In this document: positions 1-10,875 of the stretch, one piece after another
Numbering within the stretch: the first letter of the stretch is position 1
How the letters are laid out: each line of letters starts with the position of its first letter
Origin: Platycnemis pennipes
Lineage: Eukaryota > Arthropoda > Insecta > Odonata > Platycnemididae
Assembly (NCBI GenBank): GCA_933228895.1
Contig: OW121849.1
Span: forward strand, 126,918,849 to 126,982,848
DNA length: 64,000 bases
Direction of reading: 5' to 3'
The notes under the pieces: generated by a model
Database searches by the model: none
What the model was told of the DNA's origin: nothing
What the model saw: only the letters and a program-made list of their open reading frames with translations
Position numbers and translations under genes: made by a program

Positions 1-392
1 CTCTGTTGTCAGGCATGGTGAGGAAGCGAGCTCCGATTATATGGCGGCTGAGGAATTTGTGAAAACTTCTACTGAATTGATCGAAGCTCATGGATACATA
101 CCCCAACAAGTGTTCAACTGTGACAAAACATGAGTCTTCTGGAAGAAAATGCCAAGCAAAACTTATATAACGGCAGAAGAAAAGAAGATGCCAGGTCACA
201 AGCCCATGAAGGATAGGTTGACTCTCGCACCGAGTGCAAATGCGAGTAGCGACTGCAAGGTCAAGCCGCTGCTCGTACACCATTCAGAAAACCCCAGAGC
301 CTTCAAGACACATAAGGTTATAAAAGAGAAGCTACAGGTTATGTGGAGGGTAAACCCAAAGGCGAGGGTCACCAAAAAGTGTTTTGAGAGTA
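1..392 (+). pseudogene. Tigger/pogo DDE transposase relic, first part
   Basis: Middle part of a Tigger-type (Tc1/mariner, CENP-B-like) transposase. Frame 2 reads a stretch around the first catalytic Asp (FNCDKT, about 114-131), then WKKMPSKTYITAEEKKMPGH and a SENPRAFKTHK block typical of the Tigger DDE core. A TGA interrupts the frame directly after NCDKT (131-133). The element begins left of the window. At 392 it is cut by a BEL/Pao retrotransposon, and it resumes at 5919. The last five bases, GAGTA (388-392), are repeated after the BEL element as its target-site duplication. The long open frame that runs from here into the LTR is accidental. Confidence 0.85.
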
Positions 393-787
393 TGTTGAGT
401 CCTTGTCCACACCCCCCGTCGGTTCCAGGGGCGAGCGGCGCCTCTTTTCTGGTTTTCCCCGGATTTGGGTGTCTCGGCAGTTCGGCCGGTCCCTTTCTCC
501 CGCGGTCACCAACCGTAGGGATTCGCACATACCCCTTGGTGTGGGAATCCCTTGGCGGTACCGCTATTCGAGGGTTCAGTAACCCTTTCCCATCCGGGCC
601 CTCTGCCTTCGGCGTGGGTCTCGCTTGGGTTTTTTCTTTAGTGTTCGTCAAACTCCGGGAGCGTGTGGACGCGGACATGTGTCGCGCGCTTCGCCAGCAA
701 TCAAGCGGGAAATAAACGGAGTCGTTCGAAGGTGTCCTCGCCTTTTTTTATTCATCATAACCTGGGGCACACGGCCCCGCGCGCACA
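393..787 (+). repeat. 5' LTR of the BEL/Pao element
   Basis: 395 bp, matching 5519-5913 with three mismatches by eye: C/T in the GAGCGG/GAGTGG context, G/A in CCCGCGG/CCCACGG, and C/T near the 3' end. It is much richer in GC than the surrounding DNA. AATAAA at about 711-716, followed by T-rich sequence, may be its polyadenylation signal. Confidence 0.95.
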
Positions 788-791
788 TTTT

Positions 792-809
792 TGGTCCTTC
801 GGGCCGGAT
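792..809 (+). other. Primer-binding site, tRNA-Tyr-like
   Basis: TGGTCCTTCGGGCCGGAT lies four bases after the 5' LTR. Its complement matches, with one mismatch, the 3' end of eukaryotic tRNA-Tyr including CCA as I recall it. The tRNA identity comes from memory; the position and leading TGG are seen directly. Confidence 0.65.
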
Positions 810-1131
810 CACACCAGTGATCGGCAAATCATATCGAAATCTGCGCACACGAAGCGCAAGATTACTTCAGCACAAGGCATTTTCGGGCGAGCACTCACAT
901 CGAGATCTGTGAAGCAGCGGACCATCAGCAGTCTTCAGCAACCAGAATCTCCTGGAAGGAATCATGCAACCAACTAATCATCGACGCACCAACGGCATCG
1001 GCGCACCAGCAGCCAACAGCACCAACGCGTTCATCACAGCTTAAGGTAGGCAGTGAGTGCAATTCACCTCCACATAACTCCCTTTTACCTATTGCAAATC
1101 ATCCTACCCTTAAGGCACGTATCTCGTAATT

Positions 1132-4100
1132 ATGGCAGAGAAAACCAAAGAATTGATTGCCAAACGCGGTCAAATCAAGGCCAGGGTCACGCGATTCAAG
1201 AATTTTGTGGAAAACGTCAAGGTTCCCGATGGAATACCACAACTGCGTCTCCGCCTGGAGAAGTTTAAGGATTGCTGGCAGGCATTCGAAGATATTCAAT
1301 CCGAGATTGAATTATTGGCCGTGGAAGGCGACGAAGAACGCGATGAATTTGAAGATGCGTACTTCGATATCGTTGCTAGGGCCGACGGAATAATTCAATC
1401 ACTCCAGCCTACGGCCGGTGTATCACAGGAAAATGGCCATGATGTTGCTCCCGTTAAGCTCCCAGTCATTAATTTACCTATTTTTCACGGGGCCTATGAT
1501 GAATGGGTAACCTTTTATGACACATTTAAGAGCCTCATTCATGATAACATGTCTTTATCGGGAATTCAGAAATTCCATTACTTAAGATCAACGCTGCGGG
1601 GAGAAGCGTTGCAAGTCATAGCCTCTCTTGCCACTTCAGAGCAAAATTACGGTATCGCATGGGAACTGCTAATACAGCGCTTCGAGAACAAACGTTTCAT
1701 AATCAGCATGCACATCAAAGCCATGTTTGAATACAAGCAGTCAGAGAAGGAGTCGTCCTCAGGAATCAGACACCTCGTGGACCACTTCAATAAGCATTTG
1801 CGGGCGCTCCAAGCCATGGGGCAGCCTACTGGCTCCTGGGACGCGCTTCTCGTCCATCTTATCACAAGTAAGATTGACCTGAGGCTTCATAAGGAATGGG
1901 AGGCGTCGTTACCGCGGGAAGAGCTGCCAAGTGCTGAAGGACTTCTCAACTTCCTTCAGCAAAGGTCGCAAGTGATGGAGACGGTAGACGCTCATCGCTC
2001 CATTCGTACCGCTACCGCATCCCACGATCAAGGGAAAAGACCACCCATAAAAAGCAGCAGGCCTTTAATGGGGAATGTAACTGTCGCATCAAAATGCAAA
2101 CTTTGCAGTGGGCATCACCAACTATATAAGTGCAGCATCTTTTTGAAAAAATCCATTCCCGAGAGGATTAACGATGTAAAAAATCTTGGATTATGTCTCA
2201 ACTGCCTCAGGGCAAGCCATTTAAAGGATCACTGCATCTCAGGAAAATGTAAACTTTGCGGTGAAGGGCACAACAGCTTGCTTCACCTCACAAGTCGCGC
2301 CCCAGCGGCAATTCATCTTCAAGGCAATTTAGCAGAAAATTCAGCCTCACTCATTCCGACGCATATACAGTCCACTACAGCACGTCCCTCTTGCCAGAGG
2401 GAGGAATCAAGTACAGTTCTTCTGTCTACTGCAGTCATCTGGGTGCATGATTCGCGAGGCTCCCCTCATCTCTGTCGAGCGTTGCTAGATTCGGGCTCTC
2501 AAACCAACTTCATCACCGAAAGAATGGCGCAGCTTCTAAGGCTCAAGAGGAAACCAGGCGCAACAGGCATCGCTGGCATTGGAGGATCGGCCACTAGAAG
2601 TGCTCAGATGGTGCAAACCACATTTAGGTCGAGAACAACAGCATACAGGTCTCACATAAATTGCTTGGTACTGTCAAGTATCACTTCCGAAATACCGGCG
2701 ACTCCCGTTGACATATCAAATTGGAGTCCGCCATCTAATCTCCAACTTGCTGACCCTGGATTTAATATCCCGCAAGTCGTTGACCTCCTCATAGGAGCAG
2801 AGTTATTCTTTGAATTGCTGTGCATTGGGCAATTCAGGCCATCACCAACGCTACCAATATTGCAAAAGACCACATTAGGGTGGATATTTTTTGGAAGGGT
2901 CAAAACTAACACGAATTCAGGGTCGGCGCTCTGTCATCTCAGCACAGGAGAAACACTTGAGGAGTTGGTCCAAGGGTTTTGGAAGTTAGAAGAATGCAAG
3001 CCATCATCGAAATTCTCAGCTGAAGAATTGAGGTGTGAAGAGCACTTCAATGAAAACACCACAAGAGGGGCCGACGGGCGCTTCACCGTTCGACTACCGA
3101 TCAAGGGAAACGTCTCTCATCTTGGCGAGTCTAAGCAAATTGCGAATCGCCGACTAATCGCAACTGAAAGGAGGCTACGCAGAGATGAAGATATGAGGCT
3201 AGCATACACCTCGTTTATGAAGGAATACCAAGAATTGGGGCACATGGAACGGGTCACCGAAGAAGAAGATCGACTCAGTGATGGAGCGTATTACATTCCC
3301 CATCAGTTCGTCACAAAGGAAACCAGCTCCACAACAAAATTGAGAGTCGTCTTTGACGCATCATGCAAGAGCTCAACAGGGGTAGCATTGAATTACTTAT
3401 TAATAGTTGGGCCCACTATTCAAGATGATCTCCTAAGTATCATCATCAGATTCAGAATGCACCACTACGCGATGATGGCTGACATCGAGAAAATGTATCG
3501 CCAAATCAAGGTCCATCCATCAAACGCCAATTTACAAAAAATATTTGATCCAATTGGCCTCATTGGACCTGTCATTTTCAAGGCAAAACACTTCCTTCAG
3601 CAACTTTGGGAACGTCGAGTGGAGTGGGATGAGTCTCTTCCGATGGAACTTCAATCAAAATTGTTAGATTTTCGCGAATCGTTCATATACTTTCGCGACC
3701 TTCAGATTCCACGGGGCGTTATTCCGCCAAATAACAATATATGTGAGATTCATGGGTTTTGTGATTCGTCAGAATCCGGCTATGGAGCATGCATTTACGT
3801 TAGGTCTGTCAACTCAGATGGGAAATACATGATGAGACTTCTATGCTCCAAATCACGAGTGGCGCCATTGAAGAAAACGACTCTTCCCAAATTGGAGCTA
3901 TGTGGCGCAGTGCTGCTGGCCAATCTCATTCGCAAGGTCATATCATCACTTTCATATTCAGGAAGAGCTACTCTGTGGACAGACTCCACCGTGGTGCTTG
4001 CGTGGCTAAAGGCGCCATCATCTAATTGGAAAACGTTTGTCGCCAATAGAGTGGCCGAGATTCAGGAGCTGACGAGTGAATACAAATGGAGGCATATGAG

Positions 4101-4260
4101 CGGGCAAGAAAATCCCGCTGATCACATTTCAAGAGGGCTTTCGCTGCAACAATTATTGAATGCATTGTCATGGTGGCAAGGTCCATTATGGATGAGTGGT
4201 AGTGAAGAAGAATGGCCATCAGAATCATTCACTGAGATGCTAGAGCCCCCAGAAAAATGA
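1132..4260 (+). pseudogene. BEL/Pao Gag-Pol: Gag, protease, truncated RT and RNase H
   Basis: A 1,042-codon open frame in BEL order. A charged N-terminus (1-100) leads into a DUF1759-type Gag domain (about 105-250: FHGAYDEW, LRSTLRGEA). Two zinc-knuckle-like Cys/His clusters follow (about 322-390: CKLCSGHH, CLNCLRASH, CKLCGEGH). An aspartic protease has its DSG near residue 453. RT begins normally (LRVVFDAS near 736; ADIEKMYRQIKVHP near 784). At about residue 803 it jumps to a conserved block downstream of the RT palm (FDPIGLIGP). The segment that should carry the catalytic YxDD motif is therefore missing, with the frame kept. RNase H/A17-like sequence follows (FCDSSESGYGA; LWTDSTVVLAWL). The frame ends at TGA 4258-4260. 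The start at 1132 is the first in-frame ATG with plausible Gag sequence. Confidence 0.9.
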
Positions 4261-5100
4261 ACCATCGCCATCGCAATGATCACTATGGAGGCAAATTATT
4301 TACTCCAACGATATTCATCGTTCTCTAAACTACAGAGAGTAACGGCGTATTGTCTGCGATTCATTCACAATGCAGCAAAACAGGAGATGGAGAGGATGGG
4401 ATGGGAAAACTTCGTGGGTGCCAACCGGGAATTGAAGGAACTGAATAAACTCTTCGCATCCCAGGCGCATAGAGAAAAGCTGTATCATTATCTATCAGCC
4501 GATGGAATCAATTGGCATTTCATCCCGCCTCGCTCGCCTCATTTCGGTGGACTTTGGGAAGCAGCTGTTTGCTCACTGAAATATCATTTAAAAAGAATTG
4601 CTGGGAACGCATCTTTAACATATGAAGAAACATACACGTATCTGACCATGATCGAGGCGTGCCTTAATTCCCGACCTATAACCCCAATGTCATCAGATCC
4701 TAATGACCTTAATTCCCTAACTCCCGGCCACTTCCTAATTGGTGATGCACTTACTGCCATCCCTGAACCAAGTCTGAATGAGATTCCCATCAATCGTCTA
4801 TCCAGATGGCAGCACGTGGCCAGAATGCAACAGCATTTTTGGTCCCGTTGGCACAAGGAGTACCTGTCCAGCCTCCAGGAGCGGCCCAAGTAGACCAGAG
4901 GGGCACCCAGCATGCAGCAAGGCGACCTGGTCCTTATTAAAGAGGACAATCTACCCCCTCAGAGGTGGAGCCTCGGTCGTATTGTGGATCTCCACCCAGG
5001 CCAAGATGGAGTTGCAAGAGTGGCCACAGTCAAAACGACTGCCGGGCTAATACGGCGGGCGGCCAACAAGCTCTGCCCGCTACCTAAGGAAGTCATTTAA
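4261..5100 (+). pseudogene. BEL/Pao integrase remnant
   Basis: Continues the Gag-Pol frame past TGA (4258-4260). Residues resembling the start of the integrase region (LLQRYSSFSKLQRVTAYCLR) pass abruptly into the late catalytic core (NFVGANRELKEL, WHFIPPRSPHFGGLWEAAV) and the C-terminal DUF5641-like region (ACLNSRPI, LTPGHFLIG, RWQHVARMQQHFW). The zinc-binding HHCC segment and the first catalytic Asp residues are deleted; the Glu-bearing block (GGLWEAAV) survives. A second in-frame stop, TAG at 4891-4893, interrupts the tail, which then reads to 5100 (GDLVLIKEDN, WSLGRIVDLHPG). All parts are in one frame, so the breaks are deletions and stops, not frameshifts. Confidence 0.88.
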
Positions 5101-5505
5101 ACTCAAAAATTAATCTCATCATTGTAAATGCCATTCGCATTGTTTTGTTTGCAATCAGAAACGAAATTATTTGATCATTATTGTTCTTAATTTTTCTTAC
5201 GATCAGTTGTCAGTGTGAAGAGTGCATCTTTGTGTAAGTGAATCATTTGTGTGAATTCAGGAGCATTTCATCAAGTGTCGTTTTGTTTAAAATCTCTAGT
5301 GATTTTTTGTTTCTCATTTTTTGATGTTATTGTGAATATTATTACGTGTAATTGAAGGTAAGTCATCACTTGGACATAACAGACATTTTCTCATAGAATT
5401 TATAGCAATGTTTGGTATTCGTCTCTCTCTTGAGAGTTTCTTGTATTCCATGTATTCATTTGTTTTGTGCTTTTCCACACGCTCCATTGAAAACCACGGC
5501 TTTTC

Positions 5506-5913
5506 AAGGCGGGCGGAATGTTGAGTCCTTGTCCACACCCCCCGTCGGTTCCAGGGGCGAGTGGCGCCTCTTTTCTGGTTTTCCCCGGATTTGGGTGTCT
5601 CGGCAGTTCGGCCGGTCCCTTTCTCCCACGGTCACCAACCGTAGGGATTCGCACATACCCCTTGGTGTGGGAATCCCTTGGCGGTACCGCTATTCGAGGG
5701 TTCAGTAACCCTTTCCCATCCGGGCCCTCTGCCTTCGGCGTGGGTCTCGCTTGGGTTTTTTCTTTAGTGTTCGTCAAACTCCGGGAGCGTGTGGACGCGG
5801 ACATGTGTCGCGCGCTTCGCCAGCAATCAAGCGGGAAATAAACGGAGTCGTTCGAAGGTGTCCTCGCCTTTTTTTATTCATCATAACCTGGGGCACACGG
5901 CCCTGCGCGCACA
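5506..5913 (+). repeat. Purine tract and 3' LTR of the BEL/Pao element
   Basis: The purine-rich AAGGCGGGCGGAA (5506-5518) abuts the 3' LTR (5519-5913) and is the likely plus-strand primer site. The LTR matches the 5' copy over its full 395 bp with three differences. It is followed by the GAGTA duplication and then by resumed Tigger coding sequence. Confidence 0.9.
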
Positions 5914-5918
5914 GAGTA

Positions 5919-6884
5919 GGTCAACTTGGTCTTTGGTCCTGCCATTAAGAAATACCTCGAGGTCAATGAATTACCCCTGCAAGCCCTTCTAGTCCTCAAC
6001 AATGCTACTTGCCACCCGCTAAACCTTGAGGATGACATCCTAGAAGAGTTCAACTTTATAAAGGTTCTCTACCTTCCACCCAATCTGTATGAAAAAAACT
6101 GTGGCCTGAGGCTGTGACTGAAAGGGACATAGAAGGATTTGGACCTGAACAGGAAATACTGGAAGAGATTGCGTATCTCGGAAGATCCATGGGCCTGGAA
6201 GTCAATGAGGGAGATATCAAAGAGATTGTCAAATTACATTCCGAGGAACTGACAACGGAAGAGTTGGCTAAACTACAGACATAGGAACAATTGGAATTTT
6301 TGCAGGAGACTGCAGAGGAGCCAGAAGCAGAGGAGGTAATCTTTTCAAGTGAGATAAAGTAAGTGGGAAAAAGTTTTGGACTATGTTGAAAAGAATCACC
6401 CAGAAAAGGTTGCAAATGGATGTGCATCGGAGCTATTTAATGATAATGGTGCTCACTTGCCTAACTCATTTCAGAAACATTCTAAAAGGGAGAAGGAAAC
6501 AAAGCTCATTGGACAGGTTTCTATTGAAACACCCTGCGGAAGAAAGTGGCGAAAGCATGATAAAAAATAAAAAAACTACTGAAGAAGAAAAAGTGAAGCA
6601 AAATTGAGGGATAAGAAAAAATCAATGCGTACATACCATACGTTAATCGACTTTGCCAATGTTTATTTCTTAAATTTATCTTTCATTAGGTTTAATTTTG
6701 TTTGTACACAATGTTTGTTCATTATAAATATATTTTTTGTTGAAAACATTTTAAAAAACATTGGGATGCTTTTTGGGGTCTGGGACAAATTAATCATATT
6801 TCAATTAATTTCAATGGGGAAAGTTGATTTGAGATATGAGTATTTTGACTTATGAGCTCGGTAACGGAACGAATTAAACTCCTA
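5919..6884 (+). pseudogene. Tigger/pogo transposase relic, second part and 3' end
   Basis: Resumes the transposase broken at 392. Frame 1 gives FGPAIKKYLEVNELPLQALL, then VLNNATCHP, where the second catalytic Asp of the family (xDNAPxHP) is Asn. Later pieces in other frames match the Tigger C-terminus (LGRSMGLEVNEGDIKE, EELTTEELAKLQ, and a motif around 6376-6550 like VEKxHPxK...LFNDN). Multiple stops and frameshifts show it is dead. From about 6790 the non-coding end resembles Tigger terminal inverted-repeat sequence (GGTAACGGAACGAATTAAAC), cut off at about 6884 where the Gypsy primer site begins. A likely outer tip, AGGTACCACTGTA, lies at 20810-20822. Confidence 0.85.
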
Positions 6885-6896
6885 TCTGAACAAATC

Positions 6897-6908
6897 TGGT
6901 GGCAGCGG
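6897..6908 (+). other. Gypsy primer-binding site, tRNA-Leu-like
   Basis: TGGTGGCAGCGG, 47 bases before the presumed gag start. Its complement ends in CCGCTGCCACCA, which matches the 3' end of a eukaryotic tRNA-Leu as I recall it. It marks the left end of the internal region. Confidence 0.6.
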
Positions 6909-6954
6909 TAAAAAATAAATGAGAACGTGCTTTTGTAGTTGTCCTTTTGTCGTA

Positions 6955-7541
6955 ATGGCTTCAAATAATCAATTTGAGGCATCGGCCCAGGGATCGTCGA
7001 TGGACTGGTGTGGAAATCTCGCCACGAACTGGGAGATTTTTAAAGAAAAATTCTCCATTTACGTAGAAGCTTTTCTTAGTGATAAGGCGACAGATAAGAG
7101 AAAAGTGGCACTTCTCCTATATTATATGGGAGAGAGGGGACACTAGATATTTAGGTCATTTGACCTAGGCGAGTCAGATCAGGTGAACTTGAATACTGTT
7201 TGGACAAAGTTTGATACGTACTTATTTCCCAGGTAAAAAATGTGACAATGAACGTCATAGGTTCTTCAATAGACATCAGCTTCGGACTGAATTGTACGAG
7301 AGTTATATGGCAGATTTGAGAAATCTGAGTGTTTCTTGCGTGCTAGGCTCGTTGAGAGACGAGCTAATCAGAGACAGATTTGTTAGTGGAATCCTGGACA
7401 AGGAGGCCAAAGCGTGTTTGTTGAGAACGTCAGATCTCACTGTTAACAAAGTTATGCCAGGCTAAAGTGGTTGCAGATTTGAGAGCTGATACCCTACAAG
7501 TTAAGCAAGAAGAGATCCAGGTGAAATAAGAACCAGTAGAA
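6955..7541 (+). pseudogene. Gypsy Gag relic
   Basis: From ATG 6955 (MASNNQFEASAQG) the frame gives a Gag-like sequence (NWEIFKEKFSIYVEAF, DKRKVALLLYYMG) and stops at TAG 7144-7146. Further Gag-like sequence continues in shifted frames to about 7540, for example 7211-7465 (IRTYFPGKKCDNERHRFFNR, CVLGSLRDELIRDRFVSG), a pattern I associate with K02A2.6-like Gypsy Gag. It is interrupted by stops and at least one frameshift. Its job would have been capsid formation around the element RNA. Confidence 0.75.
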
Positions 7542-8196
7542 GTGGATGTCCTGGAGAAGAAGTACGATGAACGAACCAAGGGGGACAGAGGTAGACGATG
7601 GTTTGGAAGACCATCTCCCAGCAGCTTTTCATCAGGTAACCTGTTTCAACATGCAAGCAGAGGTCTTCTCTCACAGCCGAGGAAGTGCAGTAGGTGTGGA
7701 CTATCTTATGAAATTAATAGATGTCCAGCCTTTGGTAAGCACTGTTTCAAGTGTCAGTTGCCTAATCATTTTGTCAGTGTTTGTAAAAGTGTGATACCAA
7801 GGGAAGTAAATTATATCAATTTCAAAAGAGAAAATTCAAATAGTGATGATGAATCGGACGATGAAAATTTTTTGATCAATGTGATCAGTAATATCGGCAA
7901 CAAGGTTGTGTGGACTGAGACTCTTTTGATCAATAACTTTACTGTACAAGTAAAAGTTGACACTGGTGCTGAATGTAATATTATGCCGCTCAGTCAGTTT
8001 GTTAATTTGAAAGTAAACCAGCAAGTATTTAAGCAAACTAAAGCCTCAATTATATCGTTTACAAATGGGAAAGTTAATGTGGTCGGTTACTGTTTTTTGA
8101 GTTGTATATTTAAAGGGTGCACCTACCAATTAAAATTCTATGTTGTTAATAGTGATTGTGCTAATATTATTGGTTTGCAGAGTTGTATAATGTTAG
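7542..8196 (+). pseudogene. Gypsy zinc knuckle and protease, cut by an insertion
   Basis: The open frame carries a zinc-knuckle pair (CSRCGLSYEINRCPAFGKHC, then CFKCQLPNHFVSVC), an acidic linker, and an aspartic protease with VDTGAECNIMP near residue 147. It ends at VNSDCANIIGLQSCIMLG (8196), where non-coding repeat DNA begins. TTAG occurs at 8193-8196 and again at 13468-13471, where Gypsy-like coding sequence resumes (LVANTVLDNG). Confidence 0.82.
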
Positions 8197-8267
8197 GACT
8201 CGCTTCGCTCGTTAGGGGGCTCCGCCCCCTAAAACCCCCTTTGGTTTTCCCTCCCCTGAACGGCTTC

Positions 8268-9790
8268 GCCGTTTAATTGTGTGCATTTGGGTTTTTACCG
8301 CACCTCTCTATGCAGAATAGGACAGATATAGCGAATTCGAACACATAATGCCCCTTATAACGTTTGAAATGTTTAATTTTGTGCATTTGGGTTTTTACCG
8401 CACCTCTTTATGTAGAATAGGACGGATATAGCATTATACCAACCCCATACTTGTACTTGTCCTAAACCCCCGGAACGGCTACGCCGTTAGAATAGGTCCT
8501 TCGGATGATGCCGAAAAATTTCAAAGTCCCGACTGAACCTCGAAAAATCCACGAAATCACCGAAAAAATCAAAGTCCGATTACTGAACTTAGAAAATTTC
8601 CCGATGTCGCCCTGAAAATTTCAAAGTCCAGACTCCGAACTTAAAATATTTTTCGCCGAAGCGAAAAAAAATTCTAAGTTCAGTTACTGTACTTGGAAAT
8701 GTCTCGGGGTCCGGCGTCACATGACGACTCAGGTCCGCCGGCGCTTGCTGGCATGCAGCTGGCCCTCAAGTCCCATCGCTTTTTATACGTTTTGCCGCAT
8801 AAAGCAACTTTTGGTATTAATCATTGTCGCTCTTCTATTTAAACTACGCACGAACCGAAACAGGGACTATACAATACATATGTGAACAAATAGATCTTTA
8901 AAATGTAAATGATTACTATAATTATATTTATGTAAAAAAAGAGAAACAACGATGTTTTAACTCCTGTCGAAGCTTGAGTGTTTCAACGCCATCTAACGGT
9001 CAATGTCAGATTTTATTATAAATCGACACTAAAACCACCGAAACAGTTTCGCCGTTCAAATTGGTGCATTTGGGTTTTTACTGCACCTCTCTATGTAGAA
9101 TAGGACGGATATAGCGAATTCGAACACATAAGACCCCTAATAACGTTTGAAATGTTTAATTTTGTGCATTTGGGTTTTTACCGCACCTCTATATGTAGAA
9201 TAGGACGGATATAGCATTATACCAACCCCATACTTGTCCTTGTCCTAAACCCCCGGAACGGCTTCGCCGTTAGAATAGGTCCTTCGGAGGATGCCGAAAA
9301 ATTTCAAAGTCCCGACTGAACCTCGAAAAATCCACGAAATCACCGAAAAAAATCGAAGTCCGATTACTTTCGACAAAAATGCCGAAAAAATTACAATTCC
9401 AGTTACTGCACTTAGAAAATTTCCCGATGTCGCCGTGAAAATTTCGAAGTCCAGACTCCGAACTCCGAATATTTTTGCCAAAGCGAAAAAAATTCTAAGT
9501 CTAGTTACTGTACTTTTTTTCGGACCCTCCGAAGCATCTCGGGGTCCGGGGTCGAATGCCGACTCAGGACTGTCAGGAAAGAAGGAAGAGGAAAGGCAGG
9601 CATTAAAGATTTCAAGAATATAGGACCGGAGATTTGAAGGGAGAAATCACCCGTGGGTTTTTCCCCCCTGTCTCCTGAACGGCTTCGCCGTTTAATTGTT
9701 AGCATTTGGGTTTTTACCGCACCTCTCTATGTGGAATAGGACGGATATAGCGAATTCGAACACATAAGACCCCTAATAACGTTTGAAATG
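8268..9790. repeat. Direct-repeat module, two long copies and one partial
   Basis: The blocks at about 8268-8700 and 9050-9545 are near-identical through GTGCATTTGGGTTTTTAC, CCAACCCCATACTTGT, GAACGGCTTCGCCGTT and CCGAAAAATTTCAAAGTC. A third, partial copy is at 9668-9790. Each long copy internally repeats the TTTGGGTTTTTACCGCACCTC phrase about 100 bp apart. No coding potential was recognised. Confidence 0.8.
8778..9036 (+). repeat. Direct repeat, copy 1 (matches 11010-11262)
   Basis: Starts TCGCTTTTTATACGTTTTGC and contains GCATAAAGCAACTTTTGGT, ACTACGCACGAACCGA and AGAGAAACAACGATG. It is followed by a CGCCATCTA-type motif. It matches 11010-11262 in the same order and orientation with modest divergence. 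Confidence 0.8.
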
Positions 9791-9960
9791 TCTTCGATTC
9801 TTCAAAATTTCCATATTCGTTCGTGTTGCTTCTGCAATAGCGAGATTTAGTCAACGTATATTCTTACGAGTGCTCCGTACTATTTCACGCCCTTAACCCG
9901 CCAGAAATTCAAGTTGTCGGTCGCCCGAATTCGGAGAAAATTTAAGATCACCATTTTTGC
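9787..9960 (-). repeat. Inverted copy of the 11690-11810 and 12250-12400 module
   Basis: Reads as the reverse complement of a module seen at 11690-11810, 12020-12150 and 12250-12400. Shared phrases are GAATTTCTGG, TAGTACTGAGCACTC and AGCAACACGAACG on the opposite strand. It shows internal rearrangement within the composite. Confidence 0.65.
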
Positions 9961-10212
9961 GGGGCGAGGGCATTCATGTAATTACACAATTAAAAAACGA
10001 CAGTGGAAAATAATAAATTGATAACATTTTTTAGAATTAGTTAAGATGATGTTGTGCGTAGGATATCTTGGGAACAGGTTTAATCAGGTTCAGTTGGTTG
10101 TAGGTTGGGGAGGTGAGAATCTCCTTCCCTGTCCCGGAATGGGAGTGGTTGAAGGGAAGGAGATTTGCGAGGTTAGGTGGGTTTGGTAATGCTGCAGTTT
10201 CAAGGGGGTTTA

Positions 10213-10875
10213 TTAGTCTTCTTGGCAGGAGTCATCTGTTACTACTGGAGATTGAGCTGGGAAAGGTTTATATTGAAAGTGAAGGTATTTAAGATGTGTG
10301 GTGTTGGCAGAGAATTTAGGGATACTGACTTTCTGTAATGGTGTGGAAAGGAGGGTCACATTGCGAGGGTAGGAGATTTGCCGGGAGGTAAGGAAGGGGA
10401 CCAAAGTGCTGCGATTAACTTATTGGGGGAGTATTTGATGGAAGTGGAATAGTTGTGGAGGTATTTCTGGATGAGGTCTAGGATAGAGGGAATGTGAAGT
10501 TCACTGAGGATTGACACTTTTGTTACGAACCAAGGGGCCCCGACCAGTTGCCTGATCGTCTTGTTCAACCATACTTGGATCCGTTTATGGAGAGCTGGTA
10601 TGGCAGTACACCATATTAGAAAAGCATATAAGATTTAGGAAGGATGATAGAACATCGATTAGTGAGACTGTTTTAAGGAATGTTTGGCAATTGTAGTGTA
10701 TAAGTGGGTGAAGGGCCATTTTGGTATTGTGGACGGAGGAAACGATTTCGTTAATGTGGCTGCTGAAGTTCAGACTTTCGTCAGTGGTCCCTTCTATAAA
10801 GGTGGTCTCAGTCATTTGTGGGATGAATTTATTATAAACGCGAAAGCCCACACGTCGCCGATGCACGCCTATCAC
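10213..10875 (-). pseudogene. Jockey-like LINE reverse transcriptase C-terminal fragment
   Basis: The minus strand reads ESLNFSSHINEIVSSVHNTK then ALHPLIHYN (within 10585-10875), and KTIRQLVGAPWFV with LSELHIPSILDLIQKY (10356-10568). These resemble the post-catalytic thumb and C-terminal part of Jockey-type non-LTR ORF2. The catalytic FADD region is absent. Frame changes separate the pieces. The plus-strand open frame at 10684-10953 is an antisense shadow of it. Confidence 0.6.

Larger units (their letters stand above)
393..5913 (+). mobile_element. BEL/Pao LTR retrotransposon, complete ends, internally deleted
   Basis: A 5,521-bp LTR element flanked by a perfect 5-bp duplication, GAGTA at 388-392 and 5914-5918. 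Both LTRs are 395 bp, start TGTTG, end GCACA, and differ at only three positions (all transitions), so the insertion is young. A primer-binding site and a purine-rich tract are in place. The coding region has Gag, zinc knuckles, protease, part of RT, RNase H and part of integrase in BEL order. Two deletions and two in-frame stops make it non-autonomous. It sits inside a Tigger transposase gene. Confidence 0.95.

Noticed and set aside
149..715. 188-codon open frame spanning Tigger and LTR
   Set aside because: It crosses the Tigger/BEL junction at 392; the same LTR frame reappears at 5518-5841. It is an accident of the GC-rich LTR.
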